Source: SXOA01 sp051004015 (lineage in GTDB: Bacteria; Planctomycetota; Planctomycetia; Pirellulales; Pirellulaceae). From it: a DNA stretch of 9,678 nt. A program made the position numbers and the translations under genes. Position 1 is the first letter of the stretch. The number at the start of each line of letters is the position of its first letter. The DNA is taken from the NCBI GenBank assembly GCA_051004015.1, contig JBPCKT010000102.1, positions 1 to 9,678 on the forward strand, written 5' to 3'. This document shows, one piece after another, positions 1 to 7,257 of this stretch. Below the pieces are notes generated by a model. It saw only the letters and a program-made list of their open reading frames with translations, did not search any database and had not been told where the DNA came from.

Positions 1-265
1 AGCAGAAAACCCCACCCCAGAGGTGGCCGCCGCTTGCGAATCGTAACACCTTCAGCGATTATTCAACTTTATCCCCGGCTGGTATCAACCTGCCGATGAG
101 TGGGCGGAATTAACCTGCCGACTGACACTTGTCAGCATATTGTCAGCATTTCAGGCGACATTGGCAGTCAACAGGAGTCACCGCCCGTCTCCTGCCGGCA
201 GGGACAGGATGCGGGTAGGAGCGACGTAAAGCCTGAACCACTGTCATCTTGTGACACCGAGGGAC
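1..265. other. Intergenic region downstream of ssrA, no supported gene
   Basis: I see no credible gene here. The only reading frame of any length (from 100, plus strand) runs into the tmRNA 3' end and ends in the residues produced by translating a tRNA-like T arm, so it is spurious. Small structures are present: a 5-bp hairpin (12-16 with 22-26) followed on the minus strand by four T residues, a near-palindrome at 122-135 (CTGACA, two bases, TGTCAG), and a 10-base direct repeat AACCTGCCGA at 87-96 and 112-121. None is strong enough to assign a role. Confidence 0.5.
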
Positions 266-297
266 AAAAAAAGGCACCGTCTGTCACAGACGGTGCC
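266..297 (-). terminator. Intrinsic terminator of ssrA
   Basis: On the minus strand an 11-bp perfect stem (273-283 pairs with 287-297), closed by a 3-base loop, is followed directly by seven T residues (266-272). It begins three bases after the mature tmRNA 3' end, which is where an ssrA terminator is expected. Stem length, GC content and the T-tract make this a textbook Rho-independent terminator. Confidence 0.93.
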
Positions 298-300
298 GAG

Positions 301-654
301 TGGAGGCGGCGGGAATTGAACCCGCGTCCCGCGATATTTTCACGAAAGCATCTACGTGCGTAGCAGGGCCTTTGATTTTCGTCCGGCGGGGCGTTGCTCT
401 GCGGACTCCCCGCCCGCTTATTCGGGAACTTGTTGAACCGCGGCTGTACCCGTTATGAGCCGCGGCGAACCGGAATTGGTGACCGGCTTTTGGGCCTCTC
501 CGGTGAAAGCCCGCAGCCGGTGGCCACTAGTTAGGCAGCCAGGACGAGATTGCTCTCGGCAACTAAAATGTGATCAGCTTTTAACGTGGCCATCTGATCA
601 ACCACGGCACGCCACTTGCGCTTCAGGCTATCCGGTCGAATCCAGTTCGCCCCC
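301..654 (-). ncRNA. ssrA: Transfer-messenger RNA (tmRNA)
   Basis: This is a one-piece tmRNA that rescues stalled ribosomes by trans-translation and tags the nascent peptide for proteolysis. The 5' end GGGGGCG (654-648) pairs with CGCCTCC near the 3' end (308-302) as a 7-bp acceptor stem. The third pair is G-U, the alanyl-tRNA synthetase identity element, and A at 301 is the discriminator. The conserved CTGGATTCGAC follows the 5' stem, and a T arm with GGTTCAATTCCC precedes the 3' end. A pseudoknot matching PK1 lies upstream of the tag: CGTGG (606-602) pairs with CCACG (589-585), and TGATCAG (600-594) pairs with CTGATCA (577-571). The terminal CCA is not encoded (the next bases are CTC), so it must be added after transcription. 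Length is 354 nt before CCA, usual for the family. The ends were set by the acceptor pairing. Confidence 0.96.
531..560 (-). other. tmRNA tag-peptide reading frame, AESNLVLAA
   Basis: This is the mRNA-like part of ssrA. By alignment with the E. coli arrangement (PK1, an A/U-rich spacer ending in UAGUC, then a GCA resume codon), the resume codon here is GCC at 560-558, preceded by TTTTAGTT. The frame reads AESNLVLAA and stops at TAA (533-531). The LAA end is the usual degron for ClpXP-type proteases. A longer frame starting at GCT (578-576) would give ADHILVAESNLVLAA, but those extra codons overlap the 3' strand of PK1, so the nine-residue tag is preferred. Confidence 0.85.
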
Positions 655-664
655 GAGTGGCTTG

Positions 665-688
665 GCGGCGGACGTTGCCATCCGCCGC
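665..688 (-). promoter_or_regulatory. Hairpin in the tmRNA precursor 5' leader
   Basis: GCGGCGGA (665-672) and TCCGCCGC (681-688) form a perfect 8-bp stem with an 8-base loop. It lies 10 bases upstream of the mature tmRNA 5' end and downstream of the candidate -10 box. It would therefore be in the pre-tmRNA leader, which RNase P normally removes. A role in processing or stability is inference only. Confidence 0.5.
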
Positions 689-703
689 TTCTTTCCATCG
701 TCC

Positions 704-709
704 ATTGTA
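704..709 (-). promoter_or_regulatory. Candidate -10 box of the ssrA promoter
   Basis: TACAAT on the minus strand (709-704) is five of six bases to the sigma-70-type -10 consensus and lies about 50 bases upstream of the mature tmRNA 5' end. This would give a leader of roughly 40 nt. I see no clear -35 box at 16-18 bases spacing, so the assignment is tentative. Confidence 0.4.
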
Positions 710-765
710 CGCGGACACCTGCATGGAGGATAGGACGCCGGAAAAAGAGGGATTGGGGATCGCAG

Positions 766-786
766 ATCTCAAACAAATTTGAGTTT
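766..786. repeat. Dispersed AT-rich repeat, copy A
   Basis: The segment starts with ATCTCAAACAAATT and ends with TGAGTTT. It matches 3962-3989 in the same orientation, except that copy B has seven extra bases in the middle. It contains a 6-bp inverted repeat (CTCAAA 768-773 with TTTGAG 778-783) followed on the plus strand by four T residues. It lies in the 195-base gap between ssrA and the TPR gene. Its sequence is much more AT-rich than the surrounding genes. Confidence 0.6.
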
Positions 787-849
787 TGGCAAAAGTTTAG
801 CGGTCTGAAGTAGTGAGTGCTATCGCCAAGACGGGGACTGTTGCTGAGT

Positions 850-2157
850 TCAGGGGCTGATTTGCATCTCTTCCAGCCGTTGCCGTGCCGCCGAATGGTC
901 GGGCAAGCGGCGAATTGTCTCGCGATAGGCCTCGGCGGCGGCAGCGAATTCTCCTAGTCCTTTCCGGCATTCGCCGAGCGAGAAGTAAGCCTCGCCACTG
1001 CGAGGATTCAAGGCAATCGACGTTTGCAGCGGCTCTGCTGCATCTTTGAAGCGGCGCTGCGATATCATCATTTTGCCCAATCCGAGCCAGGCATCCGCAT
1101 TCTTGGGCACAAGCTGGACGCTCCTGCGCGCCGCTCGTTCGGCACCGGCGGGATCGTCGGCTAACCCGCGGGCAATGCTCAAAGCGTCCCAAGCCTCGAA
1201 GGAATCGGGGTATCGATGGACCGCGTCCTCAACGGCGGCCAGCATCTCACGGAAGCGTTCCTGTTCCATCAGTCCCTGGGCTCTCGCCAACTCGGCGCGT
1301 ATCCCAACCTCGAGTTGGAGGACCTGAGTGACTGGGTCATCGCTTCTCATTGGATCCGAAGGCATTTTCGCCAACCGTGTTCTGGCGGCGTCCGCGGAGG
1401 CCCGGTCGCCAAGCCGATCAAACACGCTGGCGAGCAGGGCGCTAGCTGATTTTCGCACTCGGGGATGCTCGGCGGCCGGCTGCAGAAAGGAAAGGGCTTG
1501 GCGATATTGCCGGCGCGCCACGGCCAGCCTGCCCAGGCCCAATTGAACCTGTGGATCTTGCTTCTGGACCGCCAACACCTTGCGGTACTCCTGCTCGGCC
1601 TCGTCCAGGCGTCCCAGTTCCAACAACATTTCGGCCATGCGCAATCGGGCCAAGGACTCTGGCGGACTGAGACTGGCGGCGAGTTCGAAATGGGGAAGTG
1701 CCTCCGCGGGCCCGATGGTCCCGTCCAGGTACAGGTCTCCCTGCAGGTACGGCCACCGCGGATTCTTCGGATCAAGGCGGGCAGCGGCGGCGTAACCGAT
1801 GTGGGCCGCGTCGGCAAATCCATGAGCATGCAGGACCATGGCGTACCGGCCCCACAAAATCCCGGAGTGCGGAGACCGCTCTACGATTTCGCGGGCTGCC
1901 CGCACATGTTTGGCGATTGCTGGATCAGCGCCCTCGAGGTTAACCGACGGAATCTCGGGCAACTCCGGAATTGCCTCCGACGACCTCCAGAAGCCAACGC
2001 GGATAGTGACAAGCATTCCCGCAACGGCCAAGAGCAGGAACACTCCCGCTCCCGCCAACACGCGCATGCGACGGCCGGGATGATGGGGTTGTCTCGCGGC
2101 CGGATTTGGGACGCCGGAATCCTTGGGCGCTGAATCGGAATCGCGGGAAACACTCAT
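850..2157 (-). CDS. Membrane-anchored tetratricopeptide repeat (TPR) protein
   Basis: The protein has 435 residues. A polar N terminus of about 30 residues ends in basic GRRMR, then comes one hydrophobic segment (about 33-53), then a long region of TPR helices (about 80-430). Recognisable repeats include LGRLDEAEQEYRKVL, DAWLGLGKMMISQRRFKDAAEPL and EAYFSLGECRKGLGEFAAAAEAY. The topology suggests a signal anchor with the TPR domain outside the cytoplasm, probably a protein-binding scaffold. The ATG overlaps the stop of the upstream gene (ATGA, 2157-2154) and is preceded by a strong Shine-Dalgarno GGGGGAGG five bases away. The two genes should therefore be co-transcribed and translationally coupled. 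TPR proteins beside CRTAC1-like proteins are, from memory, common in planctomycetes. The binding partner is unknown, with the neighbouring lipoprotein a natural guess. Confidence 0.9.
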   Translation of the reverse strand: MSVSRDSDSAPKDSGVPNPAARQPHHPGRRMRVLAGAGVFLLLAVAGMLVTIRVGFWRSSEAIPELPEIPSVNLEGADPAIAKHVRAAREIVERSPHSGILWGRYAMVLHAHGFADAAHIGYAAAARLDPKNPRWPYLQGDLYLDGTIGPAEALPHFELAASLSPPESLARLRMAEMLLELGRLDEAEQEYRKVLAVQKQDPQVQLGLGRLAVARRQYRQALSFLQPAAEHPRVRKSASALLASVFDRLGDRASADAARTRLAKMPSDPMRSDDPVTQVLQLEVGIRAELARAQGLMEQERFREMLAAVEDAVHRYPDSFEAWDALSIARGLADDPAGAERAARRSVQLVPKNADAWLGLGKMMISQRRFKDAAEPLQTSIALNPRSGEAYFSLGECRKGLGEFAAAAEAYRETIRRLPDHSAARQRLEEMQISP

Positions 2158-3902
2158 GGCCCCTCCCCCTTCCCAGACTTAGTCGGCTCTCCCTGGCCTC
2201 GCTGAATTTCTAGTACGCGGTCCACTCCCGGGCAGGCGAACTGCTCGGTGTTGCCGTCGGGCCAGAGAATCTCGATCTGGTCAATCCTTTCCGTGCCACC
2301 CAGGCCGAAGTGGGCCCGCATGTCGTTGGCGCATTGATAACTCTGGCTGGGCTGGATCAAACCGTGCCAGTGCCGCGCGCCCGATCGCAGGCGAACCTCG
2401 GCGCCGATGGCATCCCGATGCAAGCGCGGGTCCAGGGCTCGAATCATGAGCCAGTGCCCCCGCGAGGGGGCCACGTTGCGGAGGATGCGGGCCGCTCCGC
2501 CGATTTGCGTTGTTAACATATCGAGTGCGCCGTCGCCATCGATGTCCCCCACGCACAAGCCGCGGCCGACGTTTGGCTCGCGGCACAAGGCGGGACTATC
2601 GGTCGAGATATCGCGGAAGTGGCCGGCTCCGTCGTTGACGAACACCTGGTTGCGATCCTTATAATCGTCCCAAAACGACTGTGCCGGCGCATCGCGACGA
2701 TGCGCGTAGCCGTTCATGAGCGCCAGATCGAGGGCGCCGTCCTGGTTAAAATCGGCGAGCGTCGTGCCCCACGCCGTGCCGTGCCAGCGGCTCTGCGTCA
2801 GCCCCGCGCGGATCGATTGTTCTTCAAACGTGCCGCGAGTTTGCTGCATCCAGAGTCCATGGTGCTCGTTGATGAAATGGGTAATGAACACGTCGGACAA
2901 GCCATCGCCATCAACGTCCCCATAGGCAACCCCCATGTTGGCGGCAGCAACGCCCCGATCATCAAACGCCAATCCACGGAAAACAGCTTCCTCGCGGAAG
3001 GTGCCATTCTTCTGGTTCACCCACAGAAAGTTGGCCTCGGCGTCATTGGCCACGAAAACATCGGGCCAATTGTCGCCGTTAAAATCGGCGCACAGCACGC
3101 CCATTCCGCGACCAGGCTTCTGGCTGAGTCCGGCAGCATCCGTGCGGTCTTCGTACCCGAGCCATTTCCCCGCGGAATCCGCTCCCTGGTTTCGCCAAAG
3201 TCGCGTTACCGTGCCGAGGAAGAGGCCGGCGCGGCAGAAATCGCGTTTTCCCCCTCGGATAAAACAGGGCCGGCCTTCGTCAAAATCCAGATAGTTGACC
3301 ACGACCAGGTCCAGCCAGCCGTCGCGGTCGTAATCCACGAAGCTGCTCGAGGCCCCCCAATCGAGATTCTTCAGGTTGGCCTCGCCGGTCGCCTCGCGAA
3401 AGGTTCCGTTTCCCTGGTTCAAAAAGAACTTGATTCCCAGGTATTGTGTGACGAGAACGTCCACCCAGCCATCGTTGTTGACGTCTCCCACCGCCACGCC
3501 GTGATTGTGTCCGTTGATGTCCAGCCCCGATCCTTGGCTGACGTTCTGGAACTTGCCATCAGGAAGCTGGCGAAAAAGGGCATTGGTCGAGATGGAATCA
3601 GGACCTCCAAATTGGAGCAGGTAAATATCCAAACGTCCGTCGTTGTTTGCGTCAAAAAGTGCCGCCCCCGAGCCGTTTATTTGCGGCATAAAGTACTTGC
3701 CGTCGATCGGCCCCGGATCGTGCACAAAATCGAGTCCGCTCGTCGCCGTCACATCTTCGAACCACGGGGCCTCCTGCGGCAAGGCAGCCACCGCCTTGAC
3801 CGGCGAAGGAGCGATTGGCCGTTCGCCGCAACCTGGCAATATTGCCCAACAGGCCAGGCCAATGAGGGCACTGGTATTCGTCGCTAGCGAAGGGGATTTC
3901 AT
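2154..3902 (-). CDS. CRTAC1-like FG-GAP/VCBS propeller lipoprotein with ASPIC/UnbV domain
   Basis: The protein has 582 residues. The N terminus is a lipoprotein signal with lipobox L-P-G-C (Cys25), so export and lipid anchoring are predicted. Seven calcium-binding-type motifs of the form D-x-[DN]-x-D-[GN]-x-x-D lie at about 84-92, 140-148, 190-198, 273-281, 329-337, 384-392 and 453-461, matching a seven-bladed integrin-alpha-like propeller. The fourth has Asn in place of Gly. Residues about 500-565 fit the ASPIC/UnbV domain (GAEVRLRSG, then HFGLGG, then IEILWPDG). The family resembles animal cartilage acidic protein 1; its bacterial function is not established and adhesion or binding is inferred. 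The frame also allows a TTG start two codons upstream (3908). The ATG at 3902 is preferred because it gives a standard lipoprotein signal, although no clear Shine-Dalgarno precedes either. It is first in the operon with the TPR gene. Confidence 0.92.
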   Translation of the reverse strand: MKSPSLATNTSALIGLACWAILPGCGERPIAPSPVKAVAALPQEAPWFEDVTATSGLDFVHDPGPIDGKYFMPQINGSGAALFDANNDGRLDIYLLQFGGPDSISTNALFRQLPDGKFQNVSQGSGLDINGHNHGVAVGDVNNDGWVDVLVTQYLGIKFFLNQGNGTFREATGEANLKNLDWGASSSFVDYDRDGWLDLVVVNYLDFDEGRPCFIRGGKRDFCRAGLFLGTVTRLWRNQGADSAGKWLGYEDRTDAAGLSQKPGRGMGVLCADFNGDNWPDVFVANDAEANFLWVNQKNGTFREEAVFRGLAFDDRGVAAANMGVAYGDVDGDGLSDVFITHFINEHHGLWMQQTRGTFEEQSIRAGLTQSRWHGTAWGTTLADFNQDGALDLALMNGYAHRRDAPAQSFWDDYKDRNQVFVNDGAGHFRDISTDSPALCREPNVGRGLCVGDIDGDGALDMLTTQIGGAARILRNVAPSRGHWLMIRALDPRLHRDAIGAEVRLRSGARHWHGLIQPSQSYQCANDMRAHFGLGGTERIDQIEILWPDGNTEQFACPGVDRVLEIQRGQGEPTKSGKGEGP

Positions 3903-3961
3903 GGTCAACCCGCGGACTCACAACATTTGACGCAATAAAAAACCAATTCGGGAAACCTCAA

Positions 3962-3989
3962 ATCTCAAACAAATTGGAATTTTGAGTTT
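3962..3989. repeat. Dispersed AT-rich repeat, copy B
   Basis: This is the second copy of the element at 766-786, in the same orientation, with seven additional bases after ATCTCAAACAAATT. It lies in the 149-base gap between the cytochrome gene and the lipoprotein gene. Further degenerate pieces follow up to about 4042 (TTGAGATTGG and GTTTGAGTTTTT), so the whole gap looks like a decayed repeat cluster. I could not pick a convincing promoter for the lipoprotein-TPR operon within it. Confidence 0.6.
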
Positions 3990-4051
3990 AGAATTCTGAG
4001 TCTGGAATGGGATTTTCTTGAGATTGGAAGTTTGAGTTTTTCAACTTCTCA

Positions 4052-7000
4052 CTACTTCAACGGCACTCGCCCATCCAAATACCTCCAATTCTTGATAAAC
4101 GCGATCACATCCGCCATTTCCTGCGGCGGAATGGTCTTCTCCAGGCCATCGGGCATGAGGGAGACCCCCGTCGACTTGAGCTGCTCGATTTCGCCGCGGG
4201 CCACGGTGATCACCTTCGCCCCGGCGGCTTTCAGCGTGATGGAGGTGCTGGTTTCCGACGTGAGAATCCCCGCGGCCGTGGTGCCGTCCGTCAAAAGCAG
4301 GTTATACCCGACGTAGTTGGCATCAATCGCCCGGTTCGGCTGAATAATGTCCGCCAGGATCTGAGACGGCGTCTTGGTCCGCGAATCGCTGATGTCCGGC
4401 GCGACGTTCACCCCCGTCTCGCCAATCTTATGGCAGGTCGCGCAGTTCTTGGCGAAGCTCACCTGCCCCCGCCTGGCATCCCCGGTCATCGTCAGCACGC
4501 TCTGATAATCCGCGAGCGCCTTCTTCCGATCCTCCGGCGTCGCCGAGCCAAAAATCTTCTCCGCCCGCTCCCGGATTTTGGCATCGCCATGCTTGAGCAG
4601 CCTGCCGGCTTGGACGGGGTCAAATTCGGAGGGCCTAATGCGGCTTGCTTCCATCGCGCTGAGGAGCAGTGCGATTCGTTCCGGGCGCTGGAAAACGCCG
4701 TCGAGAATGGCCTGGCGAATCAGCGGCGATTCCTCGCTGAACTTCTCGATAAAGCCGCTCCACGGTTCCAGCGCCGCCTGGCGGCTCAGCGCGGAAAGGA
4801 CGCGAACTCGGAGAACGACTTCCTCGCAGCGGCTGAGGTCGATCAAATTCCGCTCCGCTCCCGGAAGGACCGCCAGAAGATCAACTGCCTCCAGCCGCTC
4901 GGCAATTGGCTGAGAGGGCGCTTGAGCGGCGGATTTGGCCTGCTCGGCAATCTCGTGCAGCCGCTCCTTGGAACGAGCGTCGCTCGCAATCGCGGCGTAG
5001 TCCTTGGCCCGCCGCGCAAGCCCCTGCCCCAGTCCGGTCAAGACGAGTGTTGCGGCGCGACGCATTTTTGATTGTTTCCCGTCGAGAACGAACTCGACGA
5101 TCCTGGTTGCGTCCACGTCCGTGCCGGTAGACCCCGCCAGGTACGCCAGATCCTTGACCGTTCCCAGCAAGTGTTCGTCATTGCCAGCAGGGACTTCTTC
5201 CAGACCAACCACGAGCGCTTCGAGCCAGAGCCGCGGCTGCTTCGCGGCAGTGATCAAAATTGCCCGCTGGCTCCAGGGATCGTTCCCCGCCCCGATTGCG
5301 ATTTTGCCCAAAGCTTCCTGGGAAAGTGACAGGTCATCTCCAGCCGATGTCAGGAGCCCATGAAATCGCACAGCCGGCTCCGCGGCCTCGACTAAAATTC
5401 GTTGCAGGACAGTCTTATCGGAGCCAGCCCACTTCGATCCATCGAGTAGCGTTGCCAAATGGCGGCGGACGGGTGGCAAGCCGTCAATCTGAAACTTGAG
5501 TACCTCTGGATCGGGAATCCCCGCCTGAACAAGCAGGTGCATCGCGTGGATCCGTCCATACGATTTGGCGCTCTTGAAGACCATGTTCTCAACGTCATGC
5601 GTCACGGCGGGATCCTGTCGCTCCAGCAACACCCGCTGTGCACTTTCCCGCCTCCAGGCATTGGCGTTCTCAAGCTCCTTAACGAGCTCCTGGCTGCGTT
5701 TCTTTCCGAGCGCCGACGCCGCGCGACGCGAGCTGGCCAAACTGCCACTCGGCACAATCCGATAAATCCTCCCCCGATCATCTCCCAGCCGCTCATCCGG
5801 GCGGTTTTTGAGCTCGTCGGGGACCCATTCGGGGTGCTCGATGACGGCGCGGTACATGTCGACCACATAGAGAGCGCCGTCGGGGCCGAGCTCCATGCCG
5901 ACGGGGCGGAACCAGGTGTCCGGGGAGGCAAGGAATTCTTTTCCTTCATAGGCAGGCTTGCTGGTGAAGGTGGCCCCTTTGGGCTCCATGACTTCGCGGT
6001 GGATCAGGTTGCCGGTCGGGTCGCAGGTGAAGACGTTGCCGCGGAACTCTTTCGGCAGCAGGTCGCCGCGGTAGATGAACACCCCGCAGGCGGCTGTGAA
6101 CTGCCCTTCGTGCAGGTTGGAGGTCGTCCAGAATTTGCTGATGGGATAGATGCGGCTGTTCTCGGCGAAGGCGGCGACATCCTGCACGACGGAGGGAACG
6201 GCGACGGTGGGAGCCTTCTTGAGATAGCGGTTTTCGATGACGACATGTTGGCACGGATTGCGATTGGAGCAGACGAAGCGGTTCCCCCAGTCGTCAAAGC
6301 AGAGCCCGAACTGGCCGTTGCCGCTCACCGCCTCGGCTTCGCCGGTGAGGGGATCGAAGCGGAAGTCCATGCCCGAGATGTTGATGGGAGCGTCGTCTGT
6401 TTTCTGTTTCCTGTCCCCTGACTCCTTGCTTTTAGTATCAGGGGGCTTACGCCCCCCGCTCGCCAGGAGTTTCTTCAGGTGATTCACCACCATCCCGCCG
6501 CGGAGGCCGTTGGCGATGTAGATGTGATTGTCGAGCGCGAAGGTTGGATGATTGGCCCGCAATTGCGAGTTCGCTTCGCTGAAGCCGGTGAACCAGGTTT
6601 CATTCAGGTCCGCTTTACTGTCGCCGTCGGTGTCCTTCATGTAGGCCACCTTGCCGGAGAGGGTGACGATCGCGCCACCTTTCCACGGTTGCAGGCCGGT
6701 GACGAACAGGAGTTTGTCGGCGAACACGGTCGCGGTTTCGAACCGGCCGTCGCCGTCCTTGTCGTCCAGGATTTTGATTTGCGACAGGGGTTCGGCGTCC
6801 TTCTCCGTCCGGTTGCTTCCCGCCTTCTTGATCGGGCCCAGGGGATAGTCCCGCATTTCCGCCACCCACAACCGACCGTCCTCGTCAAACCGCATCGCCA
6901 CCGGGTCCACCACTTCCGGCTCTGCGGCAACCAGCTCGATGGAGAGAAGCGGGTCGAGCTGAAAGTGCTTGAGCGAGTCTTCCGGGGAAAGGGGGCTCTT

Positions 7001-7084
7001 CACATCCGCGGGCTGAGCCAGCGTGGAACCCGTCAGGCTCAGAAAGACCGCAGCGCCGAGCAGGTGGATTCGGGAAAGTGCCAT
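4052..7084 (-). CDS. PVC-type exported cytochrome: dehydrogenase propeller, HEAT-like repeats, CxxCH heme domain
   Basis: The protein has 1010 residues. Residues 1-23 are a Sec signal peptide ending STLA. Residues about 35-450 form the membrane-bound-dehydrogenase-type propeller (VDPVAMRFDEDGRLWVAEMRDYP; Ca-type DKDGDGRFE and DTDGDSKAD; GNGQFGLCFDDWGNRFVCSN; DGALYVVDMYRAVIEHP). Residues about 470-860 are helical HEAT-like repeats. The C terminus is the planctomycete/verrucomicrobial heme domain with CATCH at 881-885, where both Cys bind heme and His is the proximal ligand. Met977 (SLMPDG) is a probable distal ligand. It is likely a periplasmic oxidoreductase or electron carrier; the substrate is unknown and sugar oxidation is only suggested by relatives of the propeller. 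A TTG three codons upstream (7093) is possible, but the ATG gives a better signal peptide. Residues about 207-232 look inserted (see the repeat entry). Confidence 0.93.
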   Translation of the reverse strand: MALSRIHLLGAAVFLSLTGSTLAQPADVKSPLSPEDSLKHFQLDPLLSIELVAAEPEVVDPVAMRFDEDGRLWVAEMRDYPLGPIKKAGSNRTEKDAEPLSQIKILDDKDGDGRFETATVFADKLLFVTGLQPWKGGAIVTLSGKVAYMKDTDGDSKADLNETWFTGFSEANSQLRANHPTFALDNHIYIANGLRGGMVVNHLKKLLASGGRKPPDTKSKESGDRKQKTDDAPINISGMDFRFDPLTGEAEAVSGNGQFGLCFDDWGNRFVCSNRNPCQHVVIENRYLKKAPTVAVPSVVQDVAAFAENSRIYPISKFWTTSNLHEGQFTAACGVFIYRGDLLPKEFRGNVFTCDPTGNLIHREVMEPKGATFTSKPAYEGKEFLASPDTWFRPVGMELGPDGALYVVDMYRAVIEHPEWVPDELKNRPDERLGDDRGRIYRIVPSGSLASSRRAASALGKKRSQELVKELENANAWRRESAQRVLLERQDPAVTHDVENMVFKSAKSYGRIHAMHLLVQAGIPDPEVLKFQIDGLPPVRRHLATLLDGSKWAGSDKTVLQRILVEAAEPAVRFHGLLTSAGDDLSLSQEALGKIAIGAGNDPWSQRAILITAAKQPRLWLEALVVGLEEVPAGNDEHLLGTVKDLAYLAGSTGTDVDATRIVEFVLDGKQSKMRRAATLVLTGLGQGLARRAKDYAAIASDARSKERLHEIAEQAKSAAQAPSQPIAERLEAVDLLAVLPGAERNLIDLSRCEEVVLRVRVLSALSRQAALEPWSGFIEKFSEESPLIRQAILDGVFQRPERIALLLSAMEASRIRPSEFDPVQAGRLLKHGDAKIRERAEKIFGSATPEDRKKALADYQSVLTMTGDARRGQVSFAKNCATCHKIGETGVNVAPDISDSRTKTPSQILADIIQPNRAIDANYVGYNLLLTDGTTAAGILTSETSTSITLKAAGAKVITVARGEIEQLKSTGVSLMPDGLEKTIPPQEMADVIAFIKNWRYLDGRVPLK
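6388..6466 (-). repeat. In-frame repeat-like insert inside the cytochrome gene
   Basis: Within the propeller domain the coding sequence contains two segments unlike the rest of the gene. One is a GC hairpin, GGGGGC (6441-6446) with GCCCCC (6451-6456) closed by four bases; in the mRNA the loop reads GUAA, a GNRA-type tetraloop. The other is an A-rich stretch with GGGGACAGGAAACAGAAAAC. Together they encode a polar, lysine-rich stretch (SGGRKPPDTKSKESGDRKQK) just before the conserved ISGMDFRFDP. It reads like an intergenic repeat captured without breaking the frame. The exact ends are not visible from one copy. Confidence 0.55.
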
Positions 7085-7148
7085 ATAGTTCAACGGCTTT
7101 CAGGTTGCGGGTTTCACATTCGTCGATCCGACATTTTCCAGGTGGTAG

Positions 7149-7171
7149 ATTATAAGGGTTTTATCAAACCC
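7149..7171 (-). promoter_or_regulatory. Candidate promoter of the cytochrome gene with overlapping palindrome
   Basis: The minus strand has a perfect TATAAT (7154-7149) 64 bases upstream of the chosen ATG. Starting one base upstream of the box is the inverted repeat GGGTTTGATAAAACCC (7171-7156), which fills the region between -10 and -35 and could be an operator or a chance hairpin. I see no good -35 box at the usual distance. The position, directly upstream of the cytochrome gene, supports a promoter. Confidence 0.45.
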
Positions 7172-7257
7172 ATTTTGTGCCGCAAACCTGAGCAGCGACA
7201 CAAGTTAGTGCAAATTGACCTCAAAACTCTATAAGTGTGTTTCAACAGGCACCCCCC

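Noticed and set aside
12..30. Small hairpin with four T residues on the minus strand as a second terminator
   Set aside because: Only a 5-bp stem and a short T run, and ssrA already has a strong terminator at 266-297.
100..363. Plus-strand 87-residue reading frame ending in RRRELNPRP-type sequence
   Set aside because: It is the reverse strand of the tmRNA terminator and T arm; this peptide is a well-known artefact of translating tRNA-like 3' ends.
806..818. Twelve bases (CTGAAGTAGTGAG region) recurring inverted near 4050
   Set aside because: A match of this length in opposite orientation over 9.7 kb is compatible with chance, and one copy lies over a stop codon.
2619..3887. 422-residue plus-strand reading frame
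   Set aside because: It is antisense to the lipoprotein gene, whose seven propeller motifs and ASPIC/UnbV domain are unmistakable; the open antisense frame is a by-product of GC-rich codon use.
5459..7234. Long plus-strand frames (5459-6421 and 6479-7234)
   Set aside because: Both are antisense to the cytochrome gene, with no recognisable domain and no ribosome binding site.
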